The notes: a model not told the origin generated them from the letters alone. A stretch of DNA of 64,000 bases from Sipunculus nudus (GCA_026874595.1 CM049318.1:23314456-23378455); one strand, 5' to 3'. Numbered from the stretch's first letter, positions 10,480 through 23,440 are shown. Program-made: numbers and translations.

Positions 10480-12420
10480 GCACGCGAAGGTTAAATTGTC
10501 TCAGAGGGAAAATGGAACAAGAATGAAATTGAAATTGGTTTAACATTCGTGTTTATTTTTAAAATACGTAAGTTCCAAATGATGCATTTGCTTCCAAAAA
10601 TTTACCACAATATGTTATATATAGTTTTGTTGAACGACAGAGGGGTCCTGCTCTTATTATCGCTCTTAGTTAAGGCCTAAAACCCAGTTGTCGTTTGTTT
10701 GACGTGGGGTTCTAAGAATTTAGTGACTTGGGTGCCGAAATATGTGGGCCTGCATGTACCAGCGAACGGAAGAATCAAAATATATATGTGTTTATAATGT
10801 AAATTGTGTATGAATATGTATAAGTATGTTGACATATTTATTTAAGTAAAGGTAAGTGCTACTATTATATCTGGTATTGATAATCAACTGAAACTTTTAT
10901 ACATTGTGGTTGATTCATGTTGGAAATCAAACTGATCAAGGGTGGTCACCATGCATTTTGGTAATTAAGATATGACCATTAAACAGGACGGTGGTCAAAT
11001 GGCTTTTATGATGGACTGAAGAAAAATCAATCAAAGAATATGATAAGCTAGCTACAGAATTGCAATTAAGTGTAATTTGAAACTTTTTTAATAAAAGAAG
11101 TGAACAATATTATTTTTTGATGAAATAAAGACATTTTATCATAAAAACAGAAAACATATTGCCAAATTTCATATATAATAAAAATAAATACCTGGCGGAA
11201 ATGACCAGAATACATCAATCCTCTGCAGGAATAAAATTTACAAAAACTAGAATTGATTTCTTATTTTACTTTGGCCTATGAATCACTTAAACTATATGAT
11301 TAATTTTCACCCCAAAAAAATATGGGGTCACCACAGATCTAGGCAGTCAAACTCTAGTTTCTTTATTTCAGGAATATAGAAAATTGCATAAAAATGATGC
11401 ATATTTCTATAAAAGTAGTTATCTTTAGCATGATGACATGAAATTCTGAGATAAGTGACAAAGTAGGAGTGGTATCGTATACAGGGTTGTGTGGAGGGCA
11501 ATAAATTAAGCAGCAGCAGGCAATTAATTATCGATATGCCACCTCCAATTATTTTCTATTTTTTTACTAAATAAAGTGGCGATTCTTTGATATAGTGCCT
11601 CATTAATCTGTGGTCCTAACTTATACTTAAAACATAACATTTAAATTCATTTGAAGATTATGGTTTAAACAGTTCAAATAAAAATGAAGCACTTGAACAG
11701 TAGCAGGAGTAACCATTCGGGATATTAAATCGAAACCTGTTGAAAATTGGACCTCTGTAAACCGTACAATGCATGACAATTTGCTTCCGGTCATTAGCCT
11801 TTTATGAGACTATCCTGAAAACCGTAATAAACGCTTGAAAATTGGAATGTTTTACGTTTTAAATCTTGTACACAGTTATATGATTGTCTAACGTTACCAG
11901 TAAAATGAGAAATGTGTAATTTGTAATGGAATGTAAATGCATTTTGATTAGGGCCCGGGAGACGTATGTCGGGAAAATTGACCGTCTGTCGGACCATAAG
12001 TGAGGTATCGGCTTGGTTTTTCCGAATTTTAGTTACCTTTCTGGTGTCTATGGTAAGATTACTGTCCTTTCTATTATTATCAACTAGAGAAAGTGTACAA
12101 TACGCATAAAATAAGTATGATACGGCCGTTTTCTGTGGGCCTGGGTTTTCTGACGGCCCCAAATAAAGGCATTTTAACCATGCATTATTAAGAGTAATAA
12201 ATTACCACTAAAAATACGAATTATCAGCTAAACGTATTTCATAGGGAAAGGATTAACCCAATCTTTATGATTAACTTATTATCAAGATCTATTCTGATAC
12301 GTTAAGGTCTTTTTTTCATGTGTTTTATTAGGACCTGGTTTCTCATTCTGGGCCCGGCTTTCAGTGTGTCCTATATACCAAGTGCACCAGTAGCTGCGCG
12401 TCCGCGATGCGCAGCAGCAA
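10480..12420. other. AT-rich gene-poor stretch
   Basis: No exon was recognised. A 122-codon minus-strand frame at 12162-11794 has no recognisable motif and lies beside GGGCCCGG patches at 11952 and 12351, so it could be part of an old transposon. It is not called as a gene. Confidence 0.45.
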
Positions 12421-12463
12421 GGGTTAATATTATGGGCGCTACTCACGGTTGTACCAGTTAGTA

Positions 12464-12881
12464 TACTGTGGTTGGCTTTATTTTCGCGAGGCTAAAATTT
12501 CACGATTTATTTTCACCTAATTTTGAACGTTTTGCGAGGGTTTCATTGTTTGCGATTGCACCAGAACCTGTACAATCTAAGTATAGCGGGATCTGTATTG
12601 ATTTAAAGTTTAGAACAAAAAAATCCTACAATACCTAACTAATTTCTGGTTCATTCAATAAATTAGGACTTGTATCACTGTTGATCTGTATCACAATATG
12701 TGTGTATGGCTAATGTATGGGCCAGTTTTGAAACCAGGCACAAATTAGTTGCTGATGAGGATTTCAGAGGTAATCTTAGTTGATGGGGCTTCTTATTCCA
12801 GAGGGTTTCATATTTGCGATTATTTCACATTCGCGAACATCGCAAATTCAAAACCCTCGCGAATAAAAGACAACCACAGTA
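12464..12881. mobile_element. Mariner-like MITE, TACTGTGGTT ends
   Basis: Left TACTGTGGTTGGCTTTATTT and right (complement) TACTGTGGTTGTCTTTTATT continue inward as TTCGCGAGG on both sides. TA dinucleotides flank both ends (12462-12463 and 12882-12883), consistent with Tc1/mariner-type insertion. The interior has repeated TTTGCGA/TTCGCGA words and no transposase. A solo fragment of the same end (CATACTGTGGTTCTTTAT) lies at 13023. Confidence 0.78.
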
Positions 12882-13397
12882 TATAGAGAATAAAAATACA
12901 ATCATTTACCAGAGGAGGTTATATTATATTATTGAATATTGTTGTTATTATCAAATGTCATTGAATATTCCTTGTAATTATTTATCTGTGAGGTACTCTT
13001 GGCTCAGGACAAAAAAAAAACGCATACTGTGGTTCTTTATATGAACCTCAGCTAAAATGAACAGTATTTGTCTCGTGTTTAATGCCATGGTATCAATAAA
13101 CATAAAAAGGGTATCAAAAATAAAATTGATAAACCATGAAGTTTTTGCTGATTTCAGTTTCTGGTGTTAATGTCTTAAGATTGTCATTGATTTTATCAGT
13201 ATATGAAATTGATTTTTAGCAAATAAAAACTGCCAGCTATCATACATTTAAAACACACAAATAATGTACTATAATCTTGCATGACAAATAAGGCTTGCGA
13301 ATGTTATTAATTTGGTAATTACCTGCTGTTGGTTTGTAATATATACAAGAGGTCTGGAGATATCAGCTTATTTTTGTATTTCTGTACGATATTTTTT

Positions 13398-14125
13398 AGC
13401 TCAGCTGACTATAAGTCATCTGAGCTATAGTCATGGTCCATTGTCCGTCGTCCGTCCGTCTGTCTGTCCGTCCGTCCGTCCGTCCGTCTGTCCGTCTGGA
13501 TGTCCGTCCGTAAGACTGGCACGTTTCGACACCGTTGGACCTACGAATCTGAATTTCGGCATACAGTTAGATGTCCCCATAATCTCCTACCATGCCAAAA
13601 ATTGGGTCAATAGGACTTCGTTCCTTTGAGATATTAAGGAAAAACCTCAATTTTTTATTAGAAATCTATTTTCACATTTCAGGACTGCCTAATATCAAAA
13701 CCACTCATCTGGTTTTCTTCATATTTACCATAAATATTCCTCTATATAGTTCCTATGTACATGCCAGATATTAAGTCAATATTATATAATTTAAAAAAGT
13801 TATGGGCCCAAATATAATGGACTTTGTAAAAAAATCAGGAAGATATTTGGTCACTTAAGACCAAAAGTGTTAAAGGTAGGGACTTTTTTCCAGTAATACA
13901 ACTTTAATTAATCAAAATTTAATTGTATACCAAAAATTAGATCAAAATATGTTAATTTTTTTTAAAAAATGGCAAAAATATAAAATTGGTACCTTAAATT
14001 TTGCCCAACTTTGGCCATGGCACGTTTTTTTTTCCTGTAAGTACTGTGGATTTAATTTTCACACCATGTATACATAAGGATTTAATCTGTTAAAATCTGA
14101 AATTTGAAAATGAAAGCTGCAACAT
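13398..14125 (+). repeat. GTCC-rich dispersed repeat, copy 1
   Basis: Starts with a hairpin (AGCTCAGCTGAC, loop TATAA, GTCATCTGAGCT), followed by a GTCC/GTCT tetramer run (13440-13512) and a 3' body with TGCCTAATATCAAAACCACT. The body from 13568 is repeated at 14251. Similar heads occur at 27882 and 32736. The short ORFs here are by-products. Confidence 0.75.
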
Positions 14126-14250
14126 TAGGCTAGTTATTGAATTTTTTGGAGGCTCTTGTTGTATTCCCTTACATTGTCAAGCAGTCCACTTTGATGACTG
14201 TAGGTCATTCAGTGCACATCTCTATGCTCCCCAGGCTGTTGACATAATTT

Positions 14251-14775
14251 TAGATGTCCCCAAAATCTCCTACCATACCGAAAATTGGGTCATTAGGACT
14301 TTGTTCCTTCGAGATATTAAGGAATAAAAACTCCGTTTTCCATAAAAAAAGCCATTGTTACACTTCAAGGCTGCCTAATATCAAAACCACTGATCTGTTT
14401 TTGATTGTATTTAGTATTCACATTCTTTTATACATTTTCTATGAACATACCAAAAATTAGGTCAGTATTGGGTATTTTTTTAAGTTATGGGCCAAAACAT
14501 AATGCAATTTTTAAAAAAATCAGGAAATATATTTACTCGCCTAACATGAGAATTTCTGAACCTAGAGACTTTTTTTCAGGAATATAACTTTATTTAATCA
14601 AGATTCAATTGTTTACCCAAAATTAGATCTGAATTTTGCAATTTTTTCAAGTTATTAGCATAAATAAAAAATCAATACCTTAAATTTTGTCCAACTTTGG
14701 CACTGTTGATTTAATTTTCCCAGCATATATGCATAAGGATTTAATCTTTTAAAATCTGAACTTTCAAAAGAAATT
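14251..14775 (+). repeat. GTCC-rich dispersed repeat, copy 2 (headless)
   Basis: Body of the same repeat, 683 bp downstream of copy 1. Shared words include TAGATGTCCCCA, ATCTCCTACCAT, GAGATATTAAGGAA, CTGCCTAATATCAAAACCAC and AAGGATTTAATCT. It lacks the hairpin and GTCC run. Confidence 0.75.
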
Positions 14776-17260
14776 GATTGGAATGAAAAGCTTTTATACA
14801 TGTTTTCATACACCATGTCAAGTATTGTTTACATCTAGCCCACCTAGTAGTACAGCCTTCACTTGCATTATGTAACCCACCCCAGGCAGCTTACCTTGGC
14901 CCAGCTTGGCCACTACTAGCAGGCTTTCCCTCTGCCCTGCTCTCATCCCCCCAGCTGGTGCATAAACTAGATGAATGTTATATGTTTTCTGTATTTTATT
15001 TTATTCTTGGACATGCTACATTTTAGATTTTGTTTTGAACCACCAGGGTTACAATGATTAAAGTGTACATTTAATTGTGTCCACAAAGTGGTGTATTGCT
15101 GTGAAAGCGTGGATGTTCATGAGATAAGTAATTCCTTACTTCAGAAGAGTAAAAACTTCACCAGGTGTGAAATTGACTATTAATTCCAGTAATTAATTAA
15201 AACTGGGATAGTAATTAGCACAATGATATTGTTTGTCCCTCATTCAACCAACAGTGTGTATACTTTATTTGAAAAGATGTTTTATTTTATCAAATTTACT
15301 TTTATTTTATTTTGGTGAATAAAATTAAGCATGTCCTGAAAACTCCATTGTGCAAAACTTTTTAATAGTGATTCAAGGAATATTCTTGTAGATGCCATGT
15401 TGTGGCATTATTTTCTTTTAAAATCAGTTTAAACATTTATGATTTTAAAATAATAAAATATATGTGTATGCATAATATGACCCAATGTTTTTTACTCTGT
15501 ATACAGGGTTGGCAAGTTTTAGGCAGGAAGGTTTTAACCATAGGTGATAACCTGGTTAAAACTGCCCCGCCTAAAACAGGTTTTAGGCAGGTTTTAGGCA
15601 CCAAAAGTGCCCAAAAGCTACATTTGTTTAAATTTTTGACTTAAAGTTCTATAAAACTACCAAACTGACTGGGGTGATGCAATCACAGGCTTTGCTGGGC
15701 TTCCTAATTGTTTCAGGTATAGTAATGCATGATTACCTGTTGGCTGACATCATGCAGTCTTCACAAACCCTGTATAGGTTTATTGAGCATGAGACCATGT
15801 TTGCATGGCACATGGTTTCATTGGCCAAGGTAATGTCATTATCAGGACCCTTTGGGTGTGCTGTTGAGTGCCCTGCTACCTGGAATGATGTAACAGAGCT
15901 TCCAGTATGCCTCTTGTAAGGCAGGGTATCAGAGGGGAAGGCCATGCTTGATTAGACCAGTTAATTACTATTTATCAGGGCAATGGGGTCATAAGACCCA
16001 ATAGTCATAAGTCCTACTGCTATGTCCTTTTAGATGTTTATGTGAACTTTCATACATGACTAGCAGGATGCAATTAAAGCCCTTGCCCTGAAAACTGACC
16101 TTAAGTCATACGTTTTTACTGAGGGAACCAGTCAGGGCCCCTGACCATGACATGTAGGTTTCTCAGGCCTTTACATTTAACACAGCCCAAAAGTAATTAT
16201 GAATATTCTGTGGTTTGCAACATATTCATTGCACTATATTTTCGCATTTACATTATATACAGACTGTATATATAATGATTGCAACTTTTGCAACAATTCT
16301 AATATTTTAACTTATATTTTCAGGTTTTTTAATTAAAAATTTATAAACCTGTAAATGAAAAAAAGGTTCAGATTAAAACTTCTTAATGGAAAAAGTGGAT
16401 CTGCTTAAAAAAATAGGATTATATATAAACTCAAATGCATTATTCTCTTGAAAGTGAAATAAAGGTATTAGTCCATTCTGTCCACTTGCCTGTCCATCTG
16501 TAAATTTTCGTATGCAACACAGTATCTCAAAACTTTTACTGTTTTTCTTCATGACAGTCTTGTCAGAGTATTAGTTTGCAATCATATATTTAGAACTTTA
16601 CTATAACCAAGTAGGAGGGCCCCTTTCCTCTTAGCTTTTCATATTCTTATATAAAGGAAAAACATTACAATAGAATATTTCTACATCCACCTTCGTGCTG
16701 CCCTCACTTTTCCCTTCTCCGAACCCCATCCCAAAGTTAGCCTCAGTAAGCAAGAACAAGATGAATCAGATATATTCATACTTTAATATTTTGTATAACT
16801 ATTCGTCCATAGGTACCTATGTACATGCCAGAAATAATGTCAATATTGTGTAATATGTAGACATAGTGGGCATCACAATAATGTACCTTGTCAAGACTAA
16901 AGAGATATTGTGTCATACAGTCACATATTCATAAATCACTTCATCAGCATAGTTAATCATAACATCATATCTGTCAAATTGAACGCTTGCAGACTACCAT
17001 ACACTTTAGATCCTTCAACAAATAGCCTTATCATCATTCTACTACTGCTTATTACTGCTGTCATTGCATTCATATTTGCTCAAATATATCACAATTTTCA
17101 ACCCCTCCTAAATAAATAAAAAATAAACCACTTTATTTGACTCTATTAATCCATCAGTCAGGTAATTTCATTTATCATTTACTCACATATTACATTACAT
17201 TCCTTTATAATAGCCCAACATGTACATGATATTCATAAGCTTTATCGACTCGATATAGTA
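14776..17260. other. Gene-poor stretch with a transposon-like end
   Basis: At 15505-15620 CAGGGTTGGCAAGTTTTAGG and nested TTTTAGGCAGG/CCTAAAAC inverted words suggest one end of an inverted-repeat transposon, but no matching partner was found. Open frames at 15674-15945 on both strands have no recognisable family. The rest holds nothing recognisable. Confidence 0.4.
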
Positions 17261-17283
17261 TCACAGTGGAGAAACATTTATTG

Positions 17284-17290
17284 TCCAATC
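17284..17290 (+). promoter_or_regulatory. CCAAT-box-like motif upstream of the LYR microprotein gene
   Basis: GTCCAATCACG lies about 55 bp upstream of the start codon, with no TATA box nearby. It is compatible with a CCAAT-driven housekeeping promoter. Alternatively the CTTGTTTTACAG just before the ATG is an acceptor and the promoter is further upstream. Confidence 0.35.
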
Positions 17291-17339
17291 ACGATCAGCT
17301 GAGCGCCGTGACCCATGGGTCCCTTGTTTTACAGAAGTC

Positions 17340-18507
17340 ATGGCATGGAGCAGAGAAGCTGTGCTGGCTGTGTACCGTACATTGCTGCGAAAAGGCAGGA
17401 CATTGCAGTTCACTGATAAAGATTTCTATCAGCGTAGAATACAACAAGAGTTTAGGCAGAACAAGCATGTGACAGATGAAGAACAGAAAGTCCATCTGCT
17501 TAAGGTGCGTTTTCAATTTTGTTGTCAATATCCAATATTAATATGCAGTTATAATAGCTATAACATTTAGCAGATAGCAGCAACATTTGTGTAGTAATAC
17601 TGGAATTTAAGCACATGTTCAGTTTTTTGTCTTTTCTTTTATTTGTCATAGAGTATAAAACAAGCTATATTATTTCTGGTTTTGTTGTATCCTAATAAAC
17701 ATTTATCACATACATTCACCTGGACAATTTTCTAAGAAATATTGCATGTATTTAAACACTGTTCAAACATTACTGTCTGTTCAAATTGGAATCATGAGTT
17801 CTTAGACTGACATTGACCATAAGTTTTCTGGATTATTTGTTTTTGTAAAATGAATACAAAATATAATATCTCCCAGGAATGGCTTCATTCTGTTCCAAAA
17901 TGTGGTGTGCCATGAAAAGTCAGTAACTTATATTTGCAGGCTGTCTCATTATGCCTCTCATTCATGCCCCCCCCCCCCCCCTTCTGTTAGTAAATAACTC
18001 TAAATGATATAATGGATCATGGCAACCATAAAATTGTCTTACAGTAATAGCAAAGTCGTGGGGGAGAATGGTAATTTTGAAAACCATGAAAAATCATGAA
18101 AATCAGATTTTCTGGAAGTGTAGGAGAAGAAAACATAGAGTATAGAATAGCAAAGGTCATAACGAGCCATTAAAACGGAGTGAATCTCTTGGATTTTATA
18201 CAAATTTGGCATTTTCTTCTCTGGCAGGGAACATACAAGGGCGCTTATGCTCCAAAGCTTACCACTTAAACCAACTGGGCTCTGTCATGTGACATAGAAT
18301 ATAACTGCCTTAAACTCTTTATTTTCTATTATTGCAGGTCAGTGCTGTAAACTTATAAACTGCTCTATCTACCTGTTGATGTTATTGTCTCCACTAATTT
18401 CAATTGTATATGCATGATGTTTTTCCGAAAGTGTACAGAAGATGTTTATGAAATATTTTACTTTTTAGAAAGCAGAGGTCTTCTTGAAGAGAGATGCACT
18501 GGAATGA
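17340..18507 (+). CDS. LYR-motif microprotein, homologue of the MIEF1 microprotein (two exons)
   Basis: Exon 1 is 17340-17504 (55 codons, donor AAG|GTGCGT, phase 0) and exon 2 is 18469-18507 (acceptor CTTTTTAG, ends TGA), giving 67 residues. The N-terminus MAWSREAVLAVYRTLLRKGR, then FTDKDFY and IQQEFRQNK, matches the human MIEF1 microprotein pattern (WSREAVLSLYRALLRQGR, YTDRDFY, IRREFRKNQ), and the exon-2 segment AEVFLKRD aligns with its C-terminus. The family has a Complex1_LYR fold; the human protein acts in the mitochondrial matrix on mitoribosome assembly. In vertebrates this frame lies in the 5' leader of MIEF1. Here no MIEF1-like frame was recognised downstream, so it appears to be a stand-alone gene. 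The tyrosine motif reads VYR instead of LYR. A polyadenylation signal AATAAA lies at 18853. High confidence in identity, moderate in the exact C-terminus. Confidence 0.85.
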
Positions 18508-18852
18508 AGTGTTGGTTTGGAGTCAGAAATAAAAGAAGAAGATGTTGTTTTAAAGTGCAAAATCTGGGAGATGCATATGTGATACATAACTGAATGCATG
18601 TGTGTGTACAGGCAGCAAATGATCAAGGACCAACGCATAGTAATGTATTAATATACATAATTAATTACGCTATCAATTTACAAAATTACATTGTATGTCT
18701 CAGTTTCGGATCTTCTATGTTGTTCAGAACATTTTTTCCTGGGAACCATATTTTGGTCAGTAATAGTAACTTGTTAATAACGAGTCTGCCAAGTTGTCAG
18801 TTTCCACACACACCAAAGATAGAACAAGAATGATCAGCAATTTGAATGTTGA

Positions 18853-18858
18853 AATAAA
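18853..18858 (+). terminator. Polyadenylation signal of the LYR microprotein gene
   Basis: AATAAA about 345 nt after the stop codon; the first canonical signal on this strand after 18507 noticed by eye (another lies at 18527 within AAATAAAAG). Confidence 0.4.
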
Positions 18859-18869
18859 AGTTATGGATT

Positions 18870-21700
18870 TTATTCATGGATATAACTGTTCATGTTTGCA
18901 CAGTCAGTCGGATGGAAATTGTTGCTGCATCAAAAAATGGTTATGAAAAGTGTAGGTTTACAAACTGCAAATTTTATGTGTTATGACATCCACCGATAAA
19001 ATCTATATATACACCTGGAATAAATCCATACGGATGTATTGAGAACATTTTACAGATAATGCAATTTTTTCAGTATACCTCGTACACTTGTTTAAATCCA
19101 TTTTTGTTTGCAAAATAATGTTATTGACATATTTTCCATGCGGTTGATCGGATGACATGTTAAATAAGAGCCAAAAGTCTAAATATAATATTTGATAATT
19201 TATGCCACTCTCACTGAAATTTTCAAGACTTTTTTTTCATCCGGGCTCATCCTGTCGATAGGTGCGACAACTACAATGGATTATTACATGGCAAAAACCT
19301 CACAAGGGTAACGTTTTTCAGAAGGTAAGCGGCAATGGTTAGGAGTCACAGTGTTAACAATTGCTAGCAAATTCAATGTTAAACCCAAGGTTGACCCATT
19401 ACTTAAGTGCATGTTATTTAAACACTTGTTAACTGAATAAGATGAAATTGATTAAGCAGAAAAGTAACTGCTCTTCGTTACTCTAAGTGAAATAAAGAAG
19501 TGGATTGGCCGACTTTTTATGGTCTGCATGTTATAATGCGGTACAACCTTTTCATTTTGTGGGACCACATTAATTTATCTCCACAGCCTTAAAAACCAAG
19601 AAGAGCCTTTCGTCCATGGTAGACATGTACACGCATGTTCGGGCTGCGTAGCTTACGAGAAATAAGTCGCTCTGGCCACATTTTGGGTTTCAAACAAAGT
19701 ATCCTGTCAGGATGTACAAGTGAGAACTCTATAAAGTAACACTTATGATTTATGCCCTTCTCACACGAGGCCGACGGAAAAAAACATGGAAACATGCGCC
19801 CAGGTTGACAAACTAACAAATATCATCGGAAAGAAACTGATTCGTCTGACTTCCGACCAGATGTCCCTGTTGAATGTGTTTTGTTTATTTTTGCGGACTA
19901 TCCATGCATGTGTTACAAATATGGATAAAAACGTTGTGGGATCGGATCCATTTTTAGGAATGACTAAAAAACCCATCTTTAGTTAATTTTCGTCTGATAT
20001 CGGAGTATGTCCCGTTAAGAACCATTGAGAAAAACACTTGGCTTTGTTTCTCGGCACAGTTTGTCCTTTGTACCATGGACGCAGATCATAGAACCCAATG
20101 CTCATTATCTTACAGAAACTCATCTTTAGTTAAATAAACAGTGATACCTGCGATTTGTTTGTCCTCTCCCATTTTCCTTCACGGGTTAATTGTACAGAGA
20201 TTTTAATTCCGCCACCCAAGTGCATATCTAGGCTGGTGACTTGAATGTTCAATTTTCTGTCCACATTTTCCCCGTCCTTTTCTGTCTTTATTTTCCTCAC
20301 TTTTTTTTTGCGAAACTGCTTTTGCATGAAATATGGTACATATAGGGATACATATTGAACCGCATTGTGCAATTGTGAATGCAAGACGCAGTTGTAATTC
20401 TGGATTTGTGCAGTCCCATAAAATATTGTTCTATTCACAGATTAAATAAAAGCACTAATGGAAATAATTACTCGGTAAATAACTTTTTATGATACTCATA
20501 TCAATGCTACATCAAATATAATTTGCTTTGGTATAAGCTCACAAACGCCTTGTTGTTTTAAAGTGAAATAATGTATAATTTGTCATATTTTAATTTATAA
20601 CTCTGGGCCTGTGGGCTTCAGCTGCATTATTAGTTTAGCCATTTAGACATCCTGTTCCTCCAGGGCACGCTTAATTACGAGTTTGTGCAGTAACCTACAG
20701 CAGAATATGCCCTAGTTCATGAGAACAAGAAGTTGAATGTATAATAAGCCAATCTTTGTCAACTATGTCTCCTAGTATAAAAATAGAGATGAGGTGGTAA
20801 ACGTCACCGAATTGTTTTATTTGTTACGCACAGCGACACCCAACGGAGGGGATTTTTGTACTTGTTAGATAGTTCCACACAAAATGGCAAAACTGTATAC
20901 AAGGGTGGATTTAACGAGGGAAGAAGGTAGCAATGAAGGGTGCAGCAAGGTTTTTATATGTCATATCGGCTTAAGAAAGTTTTGTTTGGAGTCCATCACG
21001 TGCTATCTGCATTTTAATTGGTACATTTGTATTATACAAAAATTCCCCTCAAGCTGCTGCCAAGGTGCCTGTCAATAAAGCAGGACAATGACACTGGTCG
21101 CACTGTTGTAGTAAATAAATAGTTGACCACATCATTAAACATTTGTAGGATTATACAGTAACGCTGGTTGGCATTTATTTGCCATGGTTTCAAAGTCGCA
21201 AAATGGAAATAACACCAAAAATAAAACCTTGAATCAGACACCCCTTCTGCACAGGTGAACAAATTCCATGCCGGTAGCGTCTCAAGTCCAAAACCGATCT
21301 TAACAGATTTGTTTTCTTGTCACTCAATCCAACATTCCCTCGCCAAACTGTTAGGATGTTGTGGTATACTGAAAAAAAAATTGTTTAATAATGTGTGTCC
21401 TTTGTGTAGGTTACTTTCAGGTGAGATCGCAAAGATTTAACTTTCGGGGAAATACTAAAAAAGTAAACATAATAAGCGAATATGAAGCCTACAACAGTGT
21501 TTTAGCCAAAACAGACCACTGAAAGACAGTCCGTTGTTACCCACAGTGGCATTTTAAATACTGGAGAAAAGGGAGTACTGATGAAAGTGGAAGTGCCCAT
21601 TAGTGTGCACGGCTGCACACTCGGCGACTTGTAATCTGCTAACACAGGTCCCAGCGTGTGATCTGACAGTAATCGTACTTGGGTTCAATACATGAGTATT
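18870..21700. other. Intergenic stretch without a recognised gene
   Basis: Several 60-100 codon frames occur (for example minus strand 19976-19761 and 20438-20130; plus strand 19786-19986) but none has a recognised motif with consistent splice sites. The region is moderately AT-rich and lacks obvious repeats. Confidence 0.4.
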
Positions 21701-21743
21701 CACAGAATTGTATCACTTTCGATGCACGACCCGGTTAAACACA

Positions 21744-21878
21744 TTATTTCTTCATAAAGTGAACACTGGGTTCCGTTACACCACATACACCATCCGGCTC
21801 GCCTAGGGCTTCTAGGCTGATCGAGCGTATACTTCTTCTGCTGCTGCTGCCAGAACGTGCTGGGATGTCTATCATTTC
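21744..21878 (-). other. Candidate terminal coding exon, unrecognised
   Basis: Acceptor TTGTGTCTGCAG (minus strand) is followed by 44 codons beginning EMIDIPARSGSSSRRSIRSI and ending in a TAA at 21744. The good pyrimidine-rich acceptor and the serine/arginine-rich tail look like a C-terminal cytoplasmic tail. The family is not recognised and no upstream exon was found with confidence. Confidence 0.25.
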
Positions 21879-23054
21879 CTGCAGACACAAGACCACGTAC
21901 AGGTGGGTTGTTTGACATACTGACTTTTTCTCCTTGACAGAGAAACACACTGAGCACATTCACGGCAATGTGGCTCATCCAGTGTCATGCCTTGGCCTCC
22001 ATAAATCTATTAATCAACGGTGCATTCATATGTATTTATTATATTTATTATAAAATTCCTCTGTTGATATGTGGTTCCATTAACCCTTGTATTAACTTTG
22101 CCCGTTTTTACTCAAATTTCCGTCTAATAACATGATTAACAAATCATACAAAACTTGATTACACACCACGTTATATGCCAATGGAAATAAACACATAATG
22201 GTTATAGAAAAACTGCAGTTCAAATGTTAAACTTTATGACAAAGAAAGTACGTTGCATAAAATTCTTATCAGATGATTACGATATTCGACAAAAGTTATT
22301 TCTCACCGTTGAAAGTTTCCCTCCCAAAGACATAAAGCTGAAGCCATGGACTGACAGAATGTGAATCCCATGTTTACTCGATGTCAAGATTTAAGCATGA
22401 GATAGAGATATATAATAACATATATTACATAAACACAGTTACCCTCTATCTTTTAGTATAATTGCTTGGTAAATAACGAATTACCTTAAAATACCTTTAT
22501 TACGTTTCATCATTGAAAAACGCACAGGTTAAAACTTGTTTGAATATGAAGAACCTGTCACGAAGGGTAGCGGTTCGTGATAAAATATTCTAGTTACTTT
22601 TAAAACTATTTTTTTTCCATTTAGGTCAAGATACATTATTCTTTCGAAAGAAGCGTTTAAGCGTCCGACAGGACCAGAAATTTTTCGGGCATTTTGACCG
22701 TGGCAATCTTTGACCGTGCCCCTTGTTTATATATAGCAGTTCTCTGAGAATTGCCGATTAACTCAAAACCAGTTGTGTAAACACTGTACTGAAAACTAAC
22801 CCTTAGTTTTCACTCTGATTAAATAATCATAAAATGACACAATATCTGATCATATAATGATAAAAAAATGACAATGACGTAAAAATAGAAAGAAAATAAA
22901 ACATACAAAACCTTTCAAAATTTGACATAGATCATCTCCAACTGGAACGTAACAAGCCGTAGGCCTATGTGACGTTCCAAAATTTTGTCCTGAGCATTAC
23001 GGAATCAAAATTTCGTTATACTGAAAACCCTGAATTGTTTGTCCAAGCAACTAC

Positions 23055-23440
23055 CTACAAATTCTCAACATGATTTGGACCCGGAAATGAACTAATCATT
23101 AAGCGAAGTGAGCTTATGTCCGAATGCCAATTAACACAACATGTTATAGAACAAACCGTTCGACCGTTGCAATGACTTGTGACCACATCAACTGCACCCG
23201 CCGGGACTGAGTTGCTGAAAATCTCAGGAATAACAGGCGTCTGGCACTGTGTTTGGTATGCACTCATTGACTAGAATACAATGTTTTGTAAGCCAGCATG
23301 AATAATAAAATCGTGACAGACAGCGACAATATATCACACAAAGGTAAACAGTATGTAGGTTCTTACCCGTATGGCGCGGTCGACAGGACAGATAATACCA
23401 ACATCCGACAGGTAATTCTTTATTTCATTGCAGCATGCCG
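23055..23440 (-). other. Candidate two-exon cysteine-rich coding fragment
   Basis: On the minus strand an open segment (about 23440-23367) reads CCNEIKNYLSDVGIICPVDR and ends at a strong donor (CGG|GTAAGA, phase 0). A downstream acceptor (CCAAACACAG) starts an exon at 23246-23055 in the matching phase, beginning CQTPVIPEIFSNSVPAGAV, with five further cysteines, and ending HVENL plus TAG. The spacing is vaguely sushi-like but not convincing. The 5' boundary of the first segment is unknown. Low to moderate confidence. Confidence 0.28.

Noticed and set aside
11794-12162. 122-codon minus-strand ORF
   Set aside because: No recognised domain, and the flanks look transposon-like; left as an unrecognised frame in a gene-poor stretch.
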